From JAFGNV01 sp964612485 (GTDB lineage Bacteria; Chloroflexota; Anaerolineae; 4572-78; J111), in the NCBI GenBank assembly GCA_964612485.1, contig CAZTFF010000001.1, forward strand, positions 62,001 through 126,000: 64,000 nt of DNA, read 5' to 3'. The position numbers were made by a program, and so were the translations under genes. Below, piece by piece: positions 60,346 through 64,000 of the stretch (positions within the stretch are counted from its first letter, which is position 1; the number at the start of each line of letters is the position of its first letter). Under the pieces are notes generated by a model, which made no database searches, had not been told where the DNA came from, and worked only from the letters and a program-made list of their open reading frames with translations.

Positions 60346-61029
60346 ATGCGATATACCTGGCTTCTGTTTGACGCCGACGGCACCTTGTTTGATTATAACC
60401 AGGCCGAAACCCACGCCCTGCGCCTGACGTTTGAACACTTTGGCTATGCTTTCCAGCCGGCGTACAGCGCCGCCTATCGTGAGATCAACCGGCAAATATG
60501 GCTTGATTTTGAGCAGGGCGAAATTGATCAGGTCACGCTGCGCACCCGGCGCTTTGAAAATTTGTTTGAGGCCGTTGAGATTCAACTTGACGCCCACGCC
60601 TTTAGCGCCCGGTATCTGGCCAATCTATCCAACCGGACGGATTTGATTGACGGGGCCGAGGCATTGGTGCAAACCGTGGCCCAAACCCACAACCTGGCCA
60701 TCATCACCAACGGGCTGGCCGATGTGCAGTGGCCGCGCTTCAAACAATCAACCATCTATCCCTACTTTCAAACCGTGATTATTTCTGAAGAAGTGGGCGC
60801 GGCCAAGCCCAACCCTCAAATCTTTGATGTGGCCTTTGCCCGAATGAACCACCCCGCCAAAAGCGAGGTGTTGATCATTGGCGACAGCCTCACCTCCGAC
60901 ATCCAGGGAGGGATCAATTACGGCATCGACACTTGCTGGTTGAATATCGATGAAAAAGCCAACGGCAATCTATCGCCCACTTACGAGATCAAAACATTGA
61001 CCGAGCTCGCCCGGTTTTTGGCAGCGTAA
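60346..61029 (+). CDS. HAD-superfamily hydrolase, YjjG-like (pyrimidine 5'-nucleotidase type)
   Basis: Predicted phosphatase, 227 residues. Motif I LLFDADGTLFDYN (Asp9, Asp11), motif II AIITNGLADVQWPRFKQS, motif III Lys in GAAKPNPQIF and motif IV IIGDSLTSDIQGGINYGIDTCW match YjjG, the house-cleaning pyrimidine nucleotidase. ATG 60346 has GGAG about nine nt upstream and gives an N-terminus like that of YjjG. The hisI gene follows after 65 nt, so cotranscription is possible. Confidence 0.85.
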   Translation: MRYTWLLFDADGTLFDYNQAETHALRLTFEHFGYAFQPAYSAAYREINRQIWLDFEQGEIDQVTLRTRRFENLFEAVEIQLDAHAFSARYLANLSNRTDLIDGAEALVQTVAQTHNLAIITNGLADVQWPRFKQSTIYPYFQTVIISEEVGAAKPNPQIFDVAFARMNHPAKSEVLIIGDSLTSDIQGGINYGIDTCWLNIDEKANGNLSPTYEIKTLTELARFLAA

Positions 61030-61094
61030 GTGGATTGGGTCACAGAGTTTCGTACCGAATCATAAATCATCATTCTTGAGGAGTACCCATTTCA

Positions 61095-61520
61095 ATGATC
61101 AGACCCGAAAACGTAGATCATCACCACCTGGAAGAAGGCAGCGACCTGCTGCTGGATTTCTACAAATTGCAAAAAGTAGCCCAATCGCCGCAGCCGGTGT
61201 TGCCGGTGGCGGTGCAGCACGCCGAAACCAAAGAGGTGCTGATTGTGGCTTACGCCAACGAAACCGCCGTAAAATACACGCTGGAACACGGTATCGCCGC
61301 GTTTTGGAGCACCTCCCGCAACGAGCTGTGGGTGAAAGGCGCCACCTCCGGCGATACGTTGGAAGTTGTGGAAATTCGCGTGAATTGCGAGCAAAACTCA
61401 TTACTCTATCTGGTCAAACCGCTGGGCGTTGGCGCGTGCCACACCAAAGACGCAAGCGGTACCGCCCGAATGAGCTGCTACTACCGCCGCATCGCCAACC
61501 ATCAACTGGAACCCGTATAA
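61095..61520 (+). CDS. hisI: phosphoribosyl-AMP cyclohydrolase HisI
   Basis: Third step of histidine synthesis: ring opening of phosphoribosyl-AMP, a zinc enzyme. The family block FWSTSRNELWVKGATSGD and the zinc cysteines Cys115-His116 (GACHTKD) and Cys128 (SCYYRR) are present. The Mg-binding motif usually written D-C-D-x-D is NCEQN here (residues 97-101): Cys98 is kept, the three Asp are Asn, Glu and Asn. I recall this variant in other HisI sequences, so it is probably a subfamily. There is no HisE fusion. The hisG gene follows after 76 nt with a hairpin in between. Confidence 0.9.
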   Translation: MIRPENVDHHHLEEGSDLLLDFYKLQKVAQSPQPVLPVAVQHAETKEVLIVAYANETAVKYTLEHGIAAFWSTSRNELWVKGATSGDTLEVVEIRVNCEQNSLLYLVKPLGVGACHTKDASGTARMSCYYRRIANHQLEPV

Positions 61521-61538
61521 AAACAGTCATCAGCGGTC

Positions 61539-61565
61539 AGTGATCAGTTTGCTTACTGATACACT
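61539..61565. repeat. hairpin in the hisI-hisG spacer
   Basis: AGTGATCAGT (61539-61548) pairs with ACTGAT-A-CACT (61555-61565) with one bulge around loop TTGCTT. No long T run follows, so it is a processing or stability hairpin or a small dispersed repeat rather than a clear terminator. The hisG Shine-Dalgarno (GGAGG) lies further downstream. Confidence 0.45.
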
Positions 61566-61596
61566 GATTACTATTTTTAGGAGGAATTTTAAATAA

Positions 61597-62472
61597 ATGA
61601 GCCGTACTTTACAATTAGGCCTGCCCAAAGGCAGCTTGCAAGAATCAACCATCAAACTTTTTGGCAAAGCCGGTTACAAAATTGTGGTTTCCGGGCGCTC
61701 TTACGTGCCCAGCATTGACGACCCGGAGATTGAATGCCTGATGTTTCGGGCGCAGGAGATGGCGCGGTACGTGGAGCGCGGCGTACTGGATGTGGGCCTG
61801 ACCGGCAAAGATTGGATCACCGAAAACGACGCCAATGTGGTAGAGGTTGAAGACCTGGTTTACAGCAAAGCCACCGCCAAAATTTTCCGCTGGGTGGTGG
61901 CCGTGCCGGAAGATTCGAACGTTCACTGCGTGCAGGATTTGGCCGGCAAACGCATTGCCACCGAGTTGGTGCAGGCCACCCGGCGCTATCTGGAAAAGCA
62001 CGGCGTCTCGGCGGAGGTGGAATACTCCTGGGGCGCTACCGAGATCAAAGTGCCGCATCTGGTGGATGCCATTGTGGAAGGGACCGAAACCGGCGCATCG
62101 CTGCGGGCGCACCGACTGCGTATTGTGGATACGGTAGTGGAATCAAATACCAAACTTATTGCCAATCACCAGGCATGGATCGATCCCTGGAAGCGGGAAA
62201 AAATAGAAATGATCGCCATGCTGCTCAAAGGGGCGCTGGAAGCCGAAGCCAAAGTTGGCTTGAAAATGAATGTCCCCAACGACAGGTTGAATGAGGTTAC
62301 GGATCAACTTCCCGCGCTGCACACGCCTACCATTTCCAGGCAGATGGATGCCGATTGGGCCGCGATAGAGGTGATTATCGACAAACATTTGGTGCGGGAT
62401 GTGATCCCTCGGCTGAAAAAGGCCGGCGCTGAAGGAATTATCGAGTATCCGTTGAACACCGTAATTTACTGA
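61597..62472 (+). CDS. hisG: ATP phosphoribosyltransferase HisG, long form
   Basis: First enzyme of histidine synthesis: ATP plus PRPP to phosphoribosyl-ATP. N-terminal catalytic domain with LGLPKGSLQESTIKLFGKAG, DVGLTGKDWI and the PRPP loop EGTETGASLRAHRLR (family E-x-T-G-x-T-L-R-x-N). The C-terminal domain (about 210-290; LKMNVPNDRLNEVTDQLPA, TISRQMDADWAAIE) is the ACT-like histidine-feedback domain of the hexameric long form, so no HisZ is needed. Length 291 fits. GGAGG lies 12 nt before ATG 61597. Confidence 0.95.
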   Translation: MSRTLQLGLPKGSLQESTIKLFGKAGYKIVVSGRSYVPSIDDPEIECLMFRAQEMARYVERGVLDVGLTGKDWITENDANVVEVEDLVYSKATAKIFRWVVAVPEDSNVHCVQDLAGKRIATELVQATRRYLEKHGVSAEVEYSWGATEIKVPHLVDAIVEGTETGASLRAHRLRIVDTVVESNTKLIANHQAWIDPWKREKIEMIAMLLKGALEAEAKVGLKMNVPNDRLNEVTDQLPALHTPTISRQMDADWAAIEVIIDKHLVRDVIPRLKKAGAEGIIEYPLNTVIY

Positions 62473-63233
62473 TGAAGAACGATCCGTCAAAGTCCGGCTC
62501 CACAGCAGCCACCCTTGTGCTGGCGGTGGTGTGGGCGCTGATCCATCAACGATTTACCGCAGCCATTTTGCTGTTGATGGCGGGAGGATTGTTCAAATCG
62601 ATCCCTTATCTTCTGGCACCGGCGGCGGGCTTGATGGCCTGGCAAAATTTACCCTCGTGGCGGGCGCGGCTGCGCTTTTTGTGGATTACCGCGCTGGCGG
62701 TCATCACCCTTTTGGGGTTGTCTTACGCTCCCTTTGGCTATGATCCGGAAATATTGACCACGGTGGGGAATCGATCCCAATTATTCACCGCCTCCCTGCC
62801 GTCGGCGTTGTATACCTGGCTGCGGCCTGCCTTGGGCCAAGCGGCAGCGGCAGTGTTGGTCAACCGGTTGGCGTTGGGAGCAACGCTGTTGTTTGTACTC
62901 TGGCATAGCTGGCGGGTCTGGCGCGCGCCAACCTGGCTGATGTTCACCCAGGTAGCCGTCAATATTTTGTTGTTTTATTTGCTGGTGGGGGCCACCTGGT
63001 TTCAACAGTGGTACACCCTCTGGCCGCTGGGTTTAGCCGTACTGCTGCCGCCCGGCCCAACCGTTTATTTAACGTTGATTCTGGGCGGATCGGCGGTATT
63101 GGGCAAACATTTGCTTTTTGGTCCGTTGATCTACCGGTTCAACCCGTTCCCCAGAGCGTGGCGCGAGATTTGGTTTGGCCCGATGGTGTTGGGTCTGCCC
63201 TGGTTGTACGCTTTTTTTTATGCTGATCAATGA
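62472..63233 (+). CDS. polytopic membrane protein, possibly an N-terminally truncated GT87-like glycosyltransferase
   Basis: About eight hydrophobic segments. The block MAGGLFKSIPYLLAPAAGLMAW, with K-S/P-Y in a loop between helices, resembles DUF2029/GT87-type mannosyltransferases; WFQQWYTLWPLGLAVLLPPGP also fits polyprenol-dependent enzymes. The N-terminal 13 residues are hydrophilic, unlike the usual first helix with its acidic catalytic loop, so the front half may be missing. The ATG overlaps the hisG stop by one nt (ATGA), compatible either with translational coupling or with chance after a truncation or misassembly. Confidence 0.55.
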   Translation: MKNDPSKSGSTAATLVLAVVWALIHQRFTAAILLLMAGGLFKSIPYLLAPAAGLMAWQNLPSWRARLRFLWITALAVITLLGLSYAPFGYDPEILTTVGNRSQLFTASLPSALYTWLRPALGQAAAAVLVNRLALGATLLFVLWHSWRVWRAPTWLMFTQVAVNILLFYLLVGATWFQQWYTLWPLGLAVLLPPGPTVYLTLILGGSAVLGKHLLFGPLIYRFNPFPRAWREIWFGPMVLGLPWLYAFFYADQ

Positions 63234-63300
63234 TCTGGCCAACAAGCTGTTCCGAGGGGAAGAGTCAGGCGGTTAGAAACCGCAAACAAAGAAAGATGTT

Positions 63301-64000
63301 ATGAAAATAGTGTTGATCGCGCCCTATTATACCGGCTCGCATGCGGCTTGGGCCGACGGTTATGCACAGCATAGCCAACACCAGATCGAAATCCTGAGCC
63401 TGCCCGGACGCTTTTGGAAATGGCGGATGCATGGCGGGGCAGTTACCCTGGCCCGCAAATTTCTGGAGTCAGATTTAACCCCTGATCTCATCCTGACAAC
63501 CGACATGCTTGATCTCACCACATTCCTGGCCCTGACACGAGACAGGACGGCCAACCTCCCTCTGGCTGTCTATTTTCACGAAAATCAGCTAACCTATCCC
63601 TGGTCGCCTGAGGATCGTGATATCGCTCAACAGCGAGACAAGCACTATGGCTTTATCAATTATACCTCGGCTCTGGCAGCGGACGCTGTACTGTTTAACT
63701 CGGCTTATCATCAAGAAAGTTTTTTAGCCGCTCTACCAAAGCTGCTAAAACATTTTCCCGACTACAATGAACTCGATACGGTCCAACACCTTCAAGCAAA
63801 AAGTCGGGTGCTGCCGTTAGGGTTAGATTTGCAGCGCTTCGATCAATATAAACCTGCCGGTATCACCGAGCAGATTGGCCCCGCCTCTCCCCCTCTGATC
63901 CTGTGGGGACATCGCTGGGAATACGACAAAGGCCCTGAAGAATTCTTTGAGGCGCTAAAGATTTTATCTAAACGGGGACTGGATTTCGACCTCGCGGTGC
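63301..64000 (+). CDS. DUF3524/GT4-type glycosyltransferase, homologue of tRNA-queuosine alpha-mannosyltransferase (GTDC1/QTMAN); 3' end outside the window
   Basis: In animals QTMAN transfers mannose from GDP-mannose to the queuosine at the wobble position of tRNA(Asp). The open frame from ATG 63301 runs to the window edge (233 codons): APYYTGSHAAWADGYAQHS, then LPGRFWKWRMHGGAV, YFHENQLTYPWSPEDRD, DAVLFNSAYHQESFL and LGLDLQRFD. These match the N-terminal half of human GTDC1 (GSH, the L-P-x-K-x-W-x-W-R block, YFHENQLIYP, D-V-V-V-F-N-S and ESFL). LWGHRWEYDKGPEEFF begins the GT-B donor domain. The gene is 67 nt after the membrane protein gene. Whether it acts on queuosine here is inference; queuosine genes are not in the window. 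Confidence 0.8.
   Translation, partial: MKIVLIAPYYTGSHAAWADGYAQHSQHQIEILSLPGRFWKWRMHGGAVTLARKFLESDLTPDLILTTDMLDLTTFLALTRDRTANLPLAVYFHENQLTYPWSPEDRDIAQQRDKHYGFINYTSALAADAVLFNSAYHQESFLAALPKLLKHFPDYNELDTVQHLQAKSRVLPLGLDLQRFDQYKPAGITEQIGPASPPLILWGHRWEYDKGPEEFFEALKILSKRGLDFDLAV

Overview
The window looks like part of a draft or metagenome-assembled genome of a Chloroflexota bacterium, probably class Anaerolineae. The evidence is compositional and architectural: moderate GC, secreted proteins with long Pro/Thr stalks, a secreted protein ending in IFLPIIFKD, very large multi-GAF histidine kinases, dipeptide-type ABC operons with a Tat-exported solute-binding lipoprotein, and DUF4388/Ras-like GTPase modules. 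No rRNA, tRNA, CRISPR array, prophage or intact transposase was seen. A 100-base N run at 24000-24099 marks a scaffold join.

Layout. 1-259: N-terminal part of mnmE (minus). 0.5-7.4 kb: a membrane histidine kinase and two secreted repeat proteins. 7.6-14.3 kb (minus): a LysM stalk protein, a histidine kinase whose phospho-acceptor His is Gln, and a TPR lytic transglycosylase. 14.3-17.4 kb: thioesterase, HAD hydrolase, a 53-aa membrane peptide, a repeat-rich spacer (22-nt tandem array plus a MITE-like element) and an RNase D-like exonuclease (minus).

17.7-32.9 kb is the most striking part: ten genes in one direction, from a near-consensus promoter (TTGACT-N17-TATAAT) to an intrinsic terminator. 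They encode a DUF4388/PATAN protein, a Ras-like GTPase, an alpha/beta hydrolase, a hexapeptide-repeat transferase-like protein, a homologue of cyanobacterial acyl-ACP reductase, a response regulator with a degenerate GGDEF-like half, a giant 8-GAF hybrid kinase of about 2290 aa, a CheY-like regulator, a second paralogous alpha/beta hydrolase and a Cys-rich V4R protein. I infer a signalling module coupled to lipid or aldehyde chemistry; the function is unproven.

32.9-34.4 kb (minus): a site-2-type metalloprotease and a small partner. 35.0-41.9 kb: a complete dipeptide/oligopeptide ABC operon (binding protein, two permeases, a fused double ATPase, a CBS-domain protein). 41.9-46.5 kb (minus): an MttB-family methyltransferase, a molybdopterin oxidoreductase and an IclR regulator, with a strong promoter and a dyad in the leader. 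46.9-49.7 kb: a NarL-type kinase/regulator pair and a stand-alone receiver-like protein. A conserved element of about 156 nt, with near-identical spacing of three dyads, a hairpin and a -10 box, precedes both the ABC operon (34.6 kb) and the receiver-like gene (49.2 kb).

49.9-52.6 kb: a KefB/C-type antiporter behind a leader terminator, an overlapping flavin-reductase-like gene, and a zinc-ribbon protein. 52.7-59.9 kb (minus): a MacB/Lol-type ABC exporter, a PEP-synthase/rifampin-phosphotransferase-like enzyme, a lipase-like hydrolase and PlsY. 60.3-64 kb: a HAD phosphatase, hisI, hisG, a possibly truncated polytopic protein and, cut by the window edge, a homologue of the animal tRNA-queuosine mannosyltransferase (GTDC1/QTMAN).
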